In this document: one piece after another, positions 42,099 to 50,243 of the stretch
Position numbering within the stretch: the stretch's first letter is position 1
Layout of the letters: each line of letters starts with the position of its first letter
From: Actinoplanes subtropicus
GTDB lineage: Bacteria > Actinomycetota > Actinomycetes > Mycobacteriales > Micromonosporaceae
Assembly (NCBI RefSeq): GCF_000721705.1
Contig: NZ_JOJL01000021.1
Location: 310,001 to 374,000, forward strand
Direction of reading: 5' to 3'
DNA: 64,000 nt
Made by a program: the position numbers and the translations under genes
Notes under the pieces: generated by a model
What the model was told of the DNA's origin: nothing
The model's database searches: none
Seen by the model: the letters and a program-made list of their open reading frames with translations, nothing else

Positions 42099-43225
42099 AG
42101 CGGAGCCACCTCCTTCTCCCGGTCCTTGAGCTCCATCGCGCGGCGCCGGCTCGGAATGAGGCCCTGCGGCCGCACGATCATGATGGCGATGATCACGGCA
42201 CCGAACATCGCGAACCGGTACTCGTACAGGTCCGTGCCGCCCAGCGAGATGCCCCGCAACCGGTCCGGGATGTACGAGATCAGCGCGCCGCCCAGGATCG
42301 CGCCCGCCATGTTGCCCGAGCCACCCATGACCACGCCGGCCAGCACCAGGATCGAGAACTGCAGCACGAACGTGGACGAGTTGATGAAGCCCTGCTCGCC
42401 GGCGAACAGCACGCCGCCCAGGCCACCGATGAACGCGCCCACCGAGAACGCCCACAGCTTGAACTTGGTGGTCCGCACGCCCATGATCTCGGCGGCCTCC
42501 TCGTCCTCCCGGATGGCCAGCCAGGAGCGCCCGACCCGGGACCGGTCCAGGTTCCGCACCCCGAAGATCACCAGAATGATGACCACGAGGCCGAGCCAGA
42601 AGTACGGCGTCGCGTCGGTCACCCCGAAGATCGGCTTACCGCCGGACGAGCCCGGCGGGTGCGGCACGTTGGTGAAGCCCCGGTCACCGCGGAAGGTGGT
42701 CGTGTTCGTCGCCACGATCCGGATGATCTCCGCGAAGCCCAGCGTCACGATCGCCAGATAGTCGCCGCGCAGCCGCAGCGTCGGATAGCCCAGGATCAGG
42801 CCGGCCAGCATGGTCGCCGCCAGCGCCACCGGCGCCGCGCCCAGCCAGGCCCAGCCGGTGTGCGAGTACAGCACGCTGTCCGGCGAGGTCAGCAGCGCCG
42901 TCCCGTACGCCCCGATGGCGAAGAAGCCGACGTACCCCAGGTCCAGCAGGCCCGCGTAGCCGACCACCACGTTCAGGCCCAGGGCCAGCAGCACGTAGTA
43001 CGACATGTTGAACAGGGCCGACGGCCAGTCGATGCCCTCGGTGGTGATCTGCGGGCCGATCACCGGGATGTCCCCGGCGTACGGCAGCAGGAACGCCAGC
43101 ACCGCGAACAGCAACATCACCGCCCAGCGCACCCACGCCGGTTGCCGGCCGAACCAGCCCCGCACCCCACCGTTCTCCCGGAAGGTCGCCTTCTCCTTCG
43201 CCGGGGCCACCGCGGTGTCGCTCAT
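42095..43225 (-). CDS. livM: Branched-chain amino-acid ABC transporter permease LivM
   Basis: A 376-residue permease with about ten membrane segments. LivM motifs are LGLNVVVGYAGLLDLGYVGF and the coupling loop SRVGRSWLAIREDEEAAEIM. The ATG overlaps the livH stop by four bases. It pairs with LivH to form the channel. Confidence 0.95.
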   Translation of the reverse strand: MSDTAVAPAKEKATFRENGGVRGWFGRQPAWVRWAVMLLFAVLAFLLPYAGDIPVIGPQITTEGIDWPSALFNMSYYVLLALGLNVVVGYAGLLDLGYVGFFAIGAYGTALLTSPDSVLYSHTGWAWLGAAPVALAATMLAGLILGYPTLRLRGDYLAIVTLGFAEIIRIVATNTTTFRGDRGFTNVPHPPGSSGGKPIFGVTDATPYFWLGLVVIILVIFGVRNLDRSRVGRSWLAIREDEEAAEIMGVRTTKFKLWAFSVGAFIGGLGGVLFAGEQGFINSSTFVLQFSILVLAGVVMGGSGNMAGAILGGALISYIPDRLRGISLGGTDLYEYRFAMFGAVIIAIMIVRPQGLIPSRRRAMELKDREKEVAPL

Positions 43226-44172
43226 GCTCGCGCCCTTCCGAGAGACTCACCCAACAGACCCGTCGGACGGAACATCAGGATCAGCACCAGCAGCACGAAC
43301 GCGGCGCCGTGCAGCCAGCTCGAGCCGAACAGACCGGCCGCGTAGTTCTGCAACACGCCCAGCAACAGGCCGCCCACCAGCGCGCCGCGCAGGTTGCCGA
43401 TACCGCCCAGCACGGCCGCGGTGAACGCGTCGATGCCGAGCAGGAAGCCCGCGTCGTACTTGGTCACACCGATCTTCAGGTCGTACATCACCGCGGCGAT
43501 GCCCGCCATCAGCCCGCCGAGCAGGAAGACCAGCGAGATCACCCGGGACTTGTTGACGCCCATCAGCGCAGCGCTGTCCGGGCTCTGCGCCACCGCGCGG
43601 ATGCCCCGGCCCAGACGTGAGCCGTTGATGAAACGATCCAGCACGAACATCATCACCAGCGCCAGCACCACGATCAGGATCTGCAGATTCGTGATGTGCG
43701 TGTTGCCGATGGTGATCACGGTCTTCGCCTGGATGATCGGCGGAACACCCCTCTGGACCCGGTGGGTCAACACGCCCACCGTCTCCGAAATGGCCAGCGA
43801 CGCGCCGATCGCCGTGATCAGGAACGCCAGCGGCGGCGCGTTACGACGGCGCAGCGGCCGATAGGCCACCAACTCGACCAGCAGCGCGACCAGGCCCGAG
43901 GCGACGATCGCCACCACCAGACCCAGCGCCATGTAACCCAGCATCGCGCCGAGATCCGGCGCCGCGGAGTTCTGGTCGAGACCGAACCAACCCCAGGCGA
44001 TCAAGCAGGCGTACGTGCCCACCAGAAACACCTCGGAGTGTGCGAAGTTGATCAGCCGCAACACGCCGTAGACCAGCGTGTACCCAAGGGCGAACAACGC
44101 GATGATCGCGCCCTGTGCCAGACCGGCGACGGTGAGCGGCCCGAATTCGTTGATCAGACCGGAGAAGTTCAC
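43222..44172 (-). CDS. livH: Branched-chain amino-acid ABC transporter permease LivH
   Basis: A 316-residue permease with about eight membrane segments. GAIIALFALGYTLVYGVLRL and NFAHSEVFLVGTY at the N-terminus and GSRLGRGIRAVAQSPDSAAL (coupling loop) identify LivH. It starts at GTG 44172, 82 bases after the livK stop. Confidence 0.95.
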   Translation of the reverse strand: MNFSGLINEFGPLTVAGLAQGAIIALFALGYTLVYGVLRLINFAHSEVFLVGTYACLIAWGWFGLDQNSAAPDLGAMLGYMALGLVVAIVASGLVALLVELVAYRPLRRRNAPPLAFLITAIGASLAISETVGVLTHRVQRGVPPIIQAKTVITIGNTHITNLQILIVVLALVMMFVLDRFINGSRLGRGIRAVAQSPDSAALMGVNKSRVISLVFLLGGLMAGIAAVMYDLKIGVTKYDAGFLLGIDAFTAAVLGGIGNLRGALVGGLLLGVLQNYAAGLFGSSWLHGAAFVLLVLILMFRPTGLLGESLGRARA

Positions 44173-44254
44173 AGAGGGGCTCCCAAAACGACGAGGTCGG
44201 TGCGGCCGGAGATCAATCCGGCCGCACCGGCCCTACGAGAGTGTTACGACGCGC

Positions 44255-45421
44255 TCAGGAGGTCTTGATCTGCTGGTCCTTCACCGGGTTGCCGGTGGCG
44301 TCGAACTTGAACGCCCACACCTTGATCAGCGACGGGTCGAGCTCGCCGGTCGAGGTGAACTTGTACGTGTTCGCGATGCCCTTGTAGTTCACCGTGGACA
44401 GGTAGTCGTTCAGCTTCTGCGGCGTGGTGTTACCCGCGTCGATACCCTGCAGGAAGATGTTCGCCGCGTCGAACGCCACGTCGGAGTACGTGCCGGCGTC
44501 CTGGTTCCACTTCGCCTTGTAGTCGTTCACGAAGGTGCCGCCGGCCGCCTCGGGCGGCGAACACGGGCAGGTCACCACGGTGCCCACCGCGGCCGCCGTG
44601 CCGGACGCCTTGGCCAGGCCCGGGTCCTTCATGCCGTCGCCGCCGACCAGCGTGCCCTTCCAGCCCGCCGCCGTCAGCTGCTTGCGGATGATGCCCGCGT
44701 TCGTGTAGTAGCCGCCGTAGAACAGCGCGGTCGCGCCGGAGGCCTGCACCTTCGACACCAGCGCCGAGAAGTCCGACTGCTTGCCGTCGGCCTCGGTCTT
44801 GTCCGACTGCACGACCAGCGAGCCGAGCGTCTTCTTCACCACGTCGGACAGGCCGGCGCCGTACGCCGACTGGTCGTCCGCGACGAAGACCTTCTGCGCC
44901 TTCAGCACATCCTTGATGTACGAGGCGGCCGCGGGGCCCTGCGCGTCGTCGTTGGCGACCGCGCGGTGGAAGACCTTCCAGCCGCTCGACGACAGCGACG
45001 TACGGGTCGCGGACGGCGTGATGGTCGGGATACCGGCCGCTTCGAAGATCGGGTCGGCCGCGGCGGACTCGCCGGAGAACGGCGGCCCGACGATGCCCAG
45101 GACCTTCTTGTCCGCCACCAGGCTCCGCGCGACACCGGGGGCGACCTCGGGGGCGCCCTGCGAGTCGAACTTCGCCACGGTGATGCAGTCGGAGCCCTTC
45201 TGCTTGTTGTACTGCTGAACGGCCAGCTCGAAGCCCTGCTCGATGTTCACACCGAGGTTGGCAGCCGAGCCGGTGAGAGCGCCGAAGAAAGCGAGCTTGT
45301 AGCCGCAGTTCGAGCCGCTCGCCGTGTTGTCGCTGCTCGAAGACTTATTACAAGCAGCGGCACCGGCGATGAGCCCGATGATGGCCACCCCGCCGATGGC
45401 TCGTGCGAGAACCTGCCTCAA
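44255..45421 (-). CDS. livK: Branched-chain amino-acid binding lipoprotein LivK
   Basis: A 388-residue type I periplasmic-binding protein. I start it at the TTG at 45421, eight bases after GGAGGG; the product then has a normal signal peptide (RQVLARAIGGVAIIGLIAG) and lipobox AAAC with Cys24. The frame runs 49 codons further up with poor coding character. The receptor fold is shown by GYKLAFFGALTGSAANLG and GIVGPPFSGES. First gene of the transporter run; pdtaR lies 212 bases upstream. Confidence 0.94.
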   Translation of the reverse strand: MRQVLARAIGGVAIIGLIAGAAACNKSSSSDNTASGSNCGYKLAFFGALTGSAANLGVNIEQGFELAVQQYNKQKGSDCITVAKFDSQGAPEVAPGVARSLVADKKVLGIVGPPFSGESAAADPIFEAAGIPTITPSATRTSLSSSGWKVFHRAVANDDAQGPAAASYIKDVLKAQKVFVADDQSAYGAGLSDVVKKTLGSLVVQSDKTEADGKQSDFSALVSKVQASGATALFYGGYYTNAGIIRKQLTAAGWKGTLVGGDGMKDPGLAKASGTAAAVGTVVTCPCSPPEAAGGTFVNDYKAKWNQDAGTYSDVAFDAANIFLQGIDAGNTTPQKLNDYLSTVNYKGIANTYKFTSTGELDPSLIKVWAFKFDATGNPVKDQQIKTS

Positions 45422-45633
45422 GGTTGGAACCCTCCTCCATACCGAACCCACCGAGCCACCGGCGGCCGATTGGCACTTGCGTGCACACACGACCACACCG
45501 CGCCCGTCATGGGGCGGGACGCTATCCCAGTCTTCGGGCCTGCCAAAAGACTTCGATCGGGCTTTCACCGAACCGTTACGTCAGGTCATTCGCAGGCGGG
45601 AGCAGGTGTTACAACATGAGCGTTACGGCGAGA

Positions 45634-46257
45634 TCAACTGGTGGCGGGTTGCGCGCCCCCCGCCTCCTGACTCTCCGCCAGGATCCGGTCGGCCACCTCA
45701 CGCATCGTCATCCGGTGGTCCATCGCCGTCCGCTGAATCCACTTGAACGCCTGCGGCTCGGTCATCTGGTACTTCGTCATCAGCTCGCCCTTGGCGCGCT
45801 CCACCGACTTACGCGTCTCCAGCCGATCGGTCAGGCCGGCGACCTCGGACTCCAGCGCCGCGATCTCCGAATACCGGGACAGGGCGATCTCGATCGCCGG
45901 CACCAGGTCCGACTTCTGGAACGGCTTCACCAGGTACGCCATCGCCCCGGCCGCCCGCGCCCGCTCCACCAGATCACGCTGGCTGAACGCGGTCAGGATC
46001 ACCACCGGCGCGATCCGCCCCCCGGCGATCCGCTCGGCGGCCGCCAGCCCATCCATGATCGGCATCTTGATGTCGAGAATCACGAGGTCGGGCCGGAGCT
46101 CCTCGGCCAGACGCACGGCGGTCTCGCCGTCACCGGCCTCCCCGACGACGTCGTAGCCCTCCTCGACCAGCATCTCGGCCAGGTCCAGACGGATGAGGGC
46201 CTCGTCCTCGGCGATCAGCACCCGCTTGCGATCGCCCCCAGCCTGCGTGTCGGCCAC
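45634..46257 (-). CDS. pdtaR: ANTAR-domain response regulator (PdtaR type)
   Basis: A 207-residue two-domain regulator. The receiver has the acidic pair near residues 17-19, phosphoacceptor Asp62 (VILDIKMPIMDG), Thr89 and Lys111. The C-terminal ANTAR domain (about 140-195: KSVERAKGELMTKYQMTEPQ) binds paired hexaloop RNA hairpins and prevents termination. The partner histidine kinase PdtaS is not in the window, as is usual. Start is GTG 46257 behind a G-rich site. In mycobacteria this pair controls nutrient and antibiotic responses; targets here are unknown. Confidence 0.94.
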   Translation of the reverse strand: MADTQAGGDRKRVLIAEDEALIRLDLAEMLVEEGYDVVGEAGDGETAVRLAEELRPDLVILDIKMPIMDGLAAAERIAGGRIAPVVILTAFSQRDLVERARAAGAMAYLVKPFQKSDLVPAIEIALSRYSEIAALESEVAGLTDRLETRKSVERAKGELMTKYQMTEPQAFKWIQRTAMDHRMTMREVADRILAESQEAGGAQPATS

Positions 46258-46386
46258 GGAACCCCTACCCCCAACACTCCCGAAGTCGCGACACCCCGGT
46301 ATGTGGGTACCGCCGCCCTAAGCGTAGTAGGTAGGCTGTCGGAAGCTCATCCTGGCGTGGCCTACTCGTGCGGGACGGGTTTGCTG

Positions 46387-46460
46387 GCCCCTGTATTCCA
46401 ACCGGCAGAGAAGATGGTCTCAAACACCATACAGTGTGGGTTCGAATCCCACCGGGGGCA
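46387..46460 (+). tRNA. tRNA with Leu(CAA) anticodon and short variable loop
   Basis: Acceptor arms GCCCCTG and CGGGGGC pair over seven positions (one T-G), with discriminator A at 46460 and no encoded CCA. The D stem is TTC/GAA with an 11-base loop containing AA and GG. The anticodon stem ATGGT/ACCAT frames the loop CTCAAAC, giving anticodon CAA (reads UUG). The variable region is only five bases (ACAGT), then the T arm GTGGG-TTCGAAT-CCCAC. A normal tRNA-Leu has a long variable arm, so charging identity is uncertain. Confidence 0.78.
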
Positions 46461-46466
46461 CGAAAA

Positions 46467-46489
46467 TTGTCGTAGCCACGCGAGATGAT
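46467..46489 (+). promoter_or_regulatory. Possible damage-type promoter of the LAGLIDADG gene
   Basis: TTGTCGTAG, eight bases, GATGAT, then six bases to the GTG at 46496. The upstream half matches the uvrA/polA sites in eight of nine positions and the spacing is identical; the -10 has one mismatch to TANNNT. Weak evidence on its own. Confidence 0.35.
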
Positions 46490-46495
46490 TTCCGC

Positions 46496-47242
46496 GTGCA
46501 CCCTCCTCACTTGCGTCTCGCGGCCCTCAGATTGCATGCCGAGGGTGTGCCATTCACCGAGATCCACCGTCAGTTGGGATTGTCGCGCAACACGGTTGCC
46601 TGCGGGCTCTACAACCGCCGCTCGGCGCACATAAAGATCGACAACAGGTGTCCCCGATGCGACCGGCCGCCCCGTCCGCTCGACGACCCGCGTGCATATG
46701 CCTACCTCTTGGGGCAGTATCTCGGCGACGGGCATCTGCTCACCACCCAACGCGTGCCGCTGCTGACGGTCACCTGCGACGTGCGGTATCCCGGGCTCAT
46801 CCACGAGGTGTCGCAGGCGATGGAGGCGTGCGGCGCCCGGACGGTCGGATATCAGGAGCGCGTCGGCTGCATGTGTGTCCGCGCACATTGGACGCATTGG
46901 CCCTGCCTATTGCCGCAGCACGGCCCCGGCGCCAAACATCTCCGAAAGATTGAATTGGCGGATTGGCAACAGGAAGTGACAGCCGCCGAGCCGAGACGAT
47001 TTCTGCGCGGGCTTTTCCACTCCGACGGCAGCCGGTTCACCAATCGAACCGTTCGGAACGGCAAGACTTACACCTATCCGCGTTGCACGTTCGTCAACGA
47101 ATCCGCCGACATCATGGCCCTGTGCGCCCGGACGCTCGACAGCCTTGACATCAGCTGGCGGATGGCCCGGCGCAACACCCTGTCGGTGGCGCGGAGGGAG
47201 GCGGCAGCACGACTCGACGAGTTCATCGGCCCGAAATGGTGA
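46496..47242 (+). CDS. HTH-LAGLIDADG protein next to a tRNA
   Basis: A 248-residue protein from the GTG at 46496 (HPPHLRLAALRLHAEGV). Residues 7-38 form a helix-turn-helix (FTEIHRQLGLSRNTVACGL). A zinc knuckle half (CPRC, 52-55) follows. Two LAGLIDADG motifs are present: YLLGQYLGDGH (70-80) and FLRGLFHSDGS (169-179), each with the Asp that would bind metal. That is the architecture of a monomeric homing endonuclease. Codon use is less GC-biased than in neighbours, suggesting transfer. The open frame extends into the tRNA T arm (GTG at 46436). I recall similar HTH-LAGLIDADG frames abutting tRNAs in Streptomyces; function is not established. Confidence 0.8.
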   Translation: MHPPHLRLAALRLHAEGVPFTEIHRQLGLSRNTVACGLYNRRSAHIKIDNRCPRCDRPPRPLDDPRAYAYLLGQYLGDGHLLTTQRVPLLTVTCDVRYPGLIHEVSQAMEACGARTVGYQERVGCMCVRAHWTHWPCLLPQHGPGAKHLRKIELADWQQEVTAAEPRRFLRGLFHSDGSRFTNRTVRNGKTYTYPRCTFVNESADIMALCARTLDSLDISWRMARRNTLSVARREAAARLDEFIGPKW

Positions 47243-47510
47243 GCGCCGGCCGATCTTGCCTGCCTCCACAGCGCTCCCGCGGCACCCCGGGCAGGACTCC
47301 GTCTCTCTGCGTGACCTTGACCTTGCGGAGCGCAGCGTCCGGTAACGGGTGCCGATGACCCGCGGTGCTCACGCCGCCCGGGCATCCGGCGGGCGGGGCG
47401 GGCTCGACCGGCGGCAATTCGGTGCGGGGCACGTCTGCGGCGCCTCTCCAGCCGGGTCTCGGTCGGTGCGGCGACCACGGGCCGAGTGACCATTCGCGGC
47501 GTGGCGGGTG

Positions 47511-48632
47511 TCAGCGGGCGGCCGTCGGTGGCGTCGACGAAGGCGCGCTGGTCGGCGTTGGCACCGGCGGCACACCGGTCCCAGCAGCGCCCGTTGGGCC
47601 AGGTGGCACGCCGGGCGGGCTCTGCGACGCGTCGGCTGGGCTCTGCGACGCGCCGGCTGGGCTCTGCGACGCGCCGGCTGGGCTCTGCGACGCGCCGGGC
47701 TGCGGCGAGCCGCTCGGCTGCGGCCTGGGCCCCGGCTTGGAACTCGCCAGTGGCGCAGACGGGGCCGACCGACGCAGCGCTGCGCAGTACCGCTCGACGC
47801 CGTTCTCCCCGCCGGCCGCGGCCACGAGCCTCCGCCGGTTCTCGAGGCTGAGCGGCGAGTCGCCCGACGGTGATGGGCCTGGCGGGGATGCGTCCCGTGG
47901 GGCTGGGCCCTGTGACGAGGCGCCCAACGGCGAAGAGCCCAGTGGGGAAGAGCCCGGCGAGGACGGGCCCTGTGGGGATGGGCCCTGTGGGGATGGGCCC
48001 TGTGGGGATGGGCCCTGCGGCAAGGCGGCCTGAGACGAGGCGGCCTGAGACGAGGCGCCGAGCGGTGACACACCCTGAGGCGACGCGCCCAGCGGCGAAG
48101 GCCCCCTCGACGAGGCGCCTTCCCCCGGCCCGCCCGCCGGGGACCTGCCCGCCAACCCCGGCCCCTGCCACGAGTCGCACCAGCTCAGGGCCGCCACCAA
48201 CGGCGCACGCGCCGTACTCGGGGACGAGCCACCTGTTCTCGGCGCCGGTACTCCCAGCGCCGAGAACAAGCGGTGCGCGTGCCGCTGGGCTTCCTCTGGG
48301 AGGTTGCCGGTGCGGGCCGCTACGGCGGTGCCGGCGGACAGGAAAGCCACGCCGGTCGTGACTGCCACGATCGCGGTCCTCGTCCGGGCCCGGTGTCGCC
48401 GGGCGGCACGGGCAGCGCGCCGGCGGTGCGCGGTGAACGCGGCGACCGCGGCCCTCTCGCCGCTGAGCTCGTCGGCGGTCGCTGGGGCGCGGGCGGCGTC
48501 GAGGAGTTCCCTCAGGGCGGCGTGCGGGGGGCCGGGCAGGTCGCCGGCGACCAGTCGATCGGCCTCGGCTTGGCCGATGCGGTGGGTTCTCCGGATGCGC
48601 GTCGCGTGGAGAAAGGCGCGCGGGGTCCACAT
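47511..48632 (-). CDS. Anti-sigma-like membrane protein with Ser/Pro/Gly repeats
   Basis: A 373-residue protein in three parts. The cytoplasmic N-terminus (1-85, with a basic RRRAARAARRHRARTR stretch) is followed by one membrane segment (about 88-108). The outer part carries low-complexity repeats: GPSPQ-type units near residues 170-250 and GASQSPA units near 315-345. A short ordered island between them reads ENRRRLVAAAGGENGVERYCA. Four bases separate it from the upstream sigma gene. This arrangement fits an anti-sigma factor with a wall-spanning sensor arm; I see no zinc anti-sigma motif. Confidence 0.8.
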   Translation of the reverse strand: MWTPRAFLHATRIRRTHRIGQAEADRLVAGDLPGPPHAALRELLDAARAPATADELSGERAAVAAFTAHRRRAARAARRHRARTRTAIVAVTTGVAFLSAGTAVAARTGNLPEEAQRHAHRLFSALGVPAPRTGGSSPSTARAPLVAALSWCDSWQGPGLAGRSPAGGPGEGASSRGPSPLGASPQGVSPLGASSQAASSQAALPQGPSPQGPSPQGPSPQGPSSPGSSPLGSSPLGASSQGPAPRDASPPGPSPSGDSPLSLENRRRLVAAAGGENGVERYCAALRRSAPSAPLASSKPGPRPQPSGSPQPGASQSPAGASQSPAGASQSPADASQSPPGVPPGPTGAAGTGVPPVPTPTSAPSSTPPTAAR

Positions 48633-48636
48633 TCCG

Positions 48637-49197
48637 TTACACCTCCGCGGCCGCCTCGCGGGCGGTTCGGTCGCATACCTGCGGGTGTGTGGCGAGCCGC
48701 CGGAGTCCGTGCATGGTGGCGACGCGTACGGCGCCCGGTCTTTTGCCGAGGATCTGCGCGGTGGTGGCGACGTCGAGCCCGGCGACGATCCGCAGCATGA
48801 CGGCCTCGGCCTGGTCGCTCGGCAGGGTGGCGATCACTTGCAGCGCCCAGTCGGTGCCCTCCCCCTCGATGGCGACGGTCGCGGCGTCGGGCGAAGTCCG
48901 GTCGGCGTCCTCGGCCGGGGTGGCGTGGCGCCGGCGGTGCTCGTCCAGGGCGCGGTGCCGGGCGATGCGGAACAGCCAGCCGCGGAAGGCGCCGAGGTCG
49001 CCCCGGAACCGGTCGAGGTCGCGGATGACCTGGAGCCACGTCTCGCTGGCGGCGTCCTCGGCGTGGTCGCCGGCGACGACCCGCAGGTAGCGCAGCAGGG
49101 CGGGCTGCAGGGCGCGCCACAGCTGGGCGAACCCGTGCGGGTCGCCGTCGCGGGCGGCGGCCAGGGCGGGGCCGAGGTCGGGGGTGGGGCGTCGCAC
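48637..49197 (-). CDS. ECF RNA polymerase sigma factor
   Basis: A 186-residue extracytoplasmic-function sigma factor. Region 2: FAQLWRALQPALLRYLRVVAG, AEDAASETWLQVIRDL and FRGWLFRIARHRALDEHRR. Region 4: LPSDQAEAVMLRIVAGLDVA with the recognition helix GAVRVATMHGLRRLA. Start GTG at 49197 with GGAG seven bases ahead. It is divergent from the DUF308-like gene. Paired with the membrane protein downstream, it probably responds to an envelope signal. Confidence 0.93.
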   Translation of the reverse strand: MRRPTPDLGPALAAARDGDPHGFAQLWRALQPALLRYLRVVAGDHAEDAASETWLQVIRDLDRFRGDLGAFRGWLFRIARHRALDEHRRRHATPAEDADRTSPDAATVAIEGEGTDWALQVIATLPSDQAEAVMLRIVAGLDVATTAQILGKRPGAVRVATMHGLRRLATHPQVCDRTAREAAAEV

Positions 49198-49326
49198 GGG
49201 CGGGCTCCGGGGGTGGGCGGTTGCGCGTGCTTTACCCCGGGGGCGGTCCGGTGAATCTGGCGGAACGGCGGGTCGCCGCGGGACGCGGATGTTGTCATGG
49301 CAGGGACACCTTCGGCAGGAGGCCTC

Positions 49327-50163
49327 ATGTTGTGGTCCGGTTCCTCTCCCATGACCGTCATGCGCGACAGCATGTGGGGTTTTCTGCTGTTCGCGGGGGT
49401 GGCGTGGCTGGCGATCGGGTGGAGTGTGCTGCGGCTGGAGCCGGCGGATGTGGCGCCGGTGGCCGGGCCGGTGGTGCTCTTCGGGGCGTTGTGCGAGGCC
49501 GTCCGGGCGCTGGCCGGTACGCGTACCTGGTGGTTGAACGCGGGGATGGCGCTGCTGTTCGGGGCCACCGCGGCGGTGCTGCTGCTAAATCGGGACGCCA
49601 CCTATGCCACACCGGCCTCGCTGATCGGCTGGTTCCTGCTGGTGCGGGGCGCGATGGACGTCGCGGTGTCGACGATGAACCGCGGGATCGACCGGACCTG
49701 GGGGATGATGCTGGCGGTCGGAGTGGCGCAGGCGGCGCTGGGCTTCTACGCGGCCGGGCCGCTCGCCCGCCGGTCCGACCCGGTGATCCTGGTGCTGGGC
49801 GGGCTCGGCGTGTTGCGCGCGGTGGCGGATCTGGTCACCGCCCTGCGGTTACGGGAGGTCTCCGTACGCCATGAGGTCTTGCATCTGACGCCGGAGCGGG
49901 AGGCGGGCGTGTCCGGGTACTCGGCCGGGCTGGCCGACTACGAGGGGACGCCGCCGCCGGCCAAGGCGAAGCACCGGGCCGACACGCCGGGGCCGAAGAC
50001 GTTCCACGAGGAGGTCCTGCGCAGCACCATGGACCTGGACGCCAAGATCGCGCAGGCCGGGGTGACCGGCACCGGAACGGCGGCCCGGCTGCCCGAGGAC
50101 CTGCCGCCGGTGCCGGACACGCCGGCCGGCGTGGAGCCGGCGAGGAGCCTCACTGAGGAATGA
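49327..50163 (+). CDS. DUF308/HdeD-like membrane protein
   Basis: A 278-residue protein with six hydrophobic segments in the first 190 residues (WGFLLFAGVAWLAIGWSVLR, WWLNAGMALLFGATAAVLLL, LIGWFLLVRGAMDV and others), the three-hairpin pattern of the HdeD/DUF308 family. A 90-residue hydrophilic tail follows. I start at the ATG at 49327, five bases after AGGAGG, rather than ten codons upstream at 49297. HdeD relates to acid resistance in enterics; the role here is unknown. Confidence 0.85.
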   Translation: MLWSGSSPMTVMRDSMWGFLLFAGVAWLAIGWSVLRLEPADVAPVAGPVVLFGALCEAVRALAGTRTWWLNAGMALLFGATAAVLLLNRDATYATPASLIGWFLLVRGAMDVAVSTMNRGIDRTWGMMLAVGVAQAALGFYAAGPLARRSDPVILVLGGLGVLRAVADLVTALRLREVSVRHEVLHLTPEREAGVSGYSAGLADYEGTPPPAKAKHRADTPGPKTFHEEVLRSTMDLDAKIAQAGVTGTGTAARLPEDLPPVPDTPAGVEPARSLTEE

Positions 50164-50174
50164 ATGTCCCCGGT

Positions 50175-50228
50175 CCCGCCGGGCGGAATCCACCAGGCCG
50201 GTCGCCAGGCCGGATTCCGCCCGGCGGG
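50175..50228. terminator. Bidirectional hairpin between convergent genes
   Basis: A perfect 17-bp stem (CCCGCCGGGCGGAATCC with its complement at 50212-50228) around a 20-base loop, placed between the convergent DUF308-like and tesB stops. Confidence 0.85.
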
Positions 50229-50243
50229 GCTTAAAGCGGGAAG

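Noticed and set aside
46436..46495. Start of the LAGLIDADG protein inside the tRNA
   Set aside because: The in-frame GTG at 46436 overlaps the tRNA T arm. Translating from within a tRNA is unlikely, and a GTG at 46496 just before the first helix is better placed.
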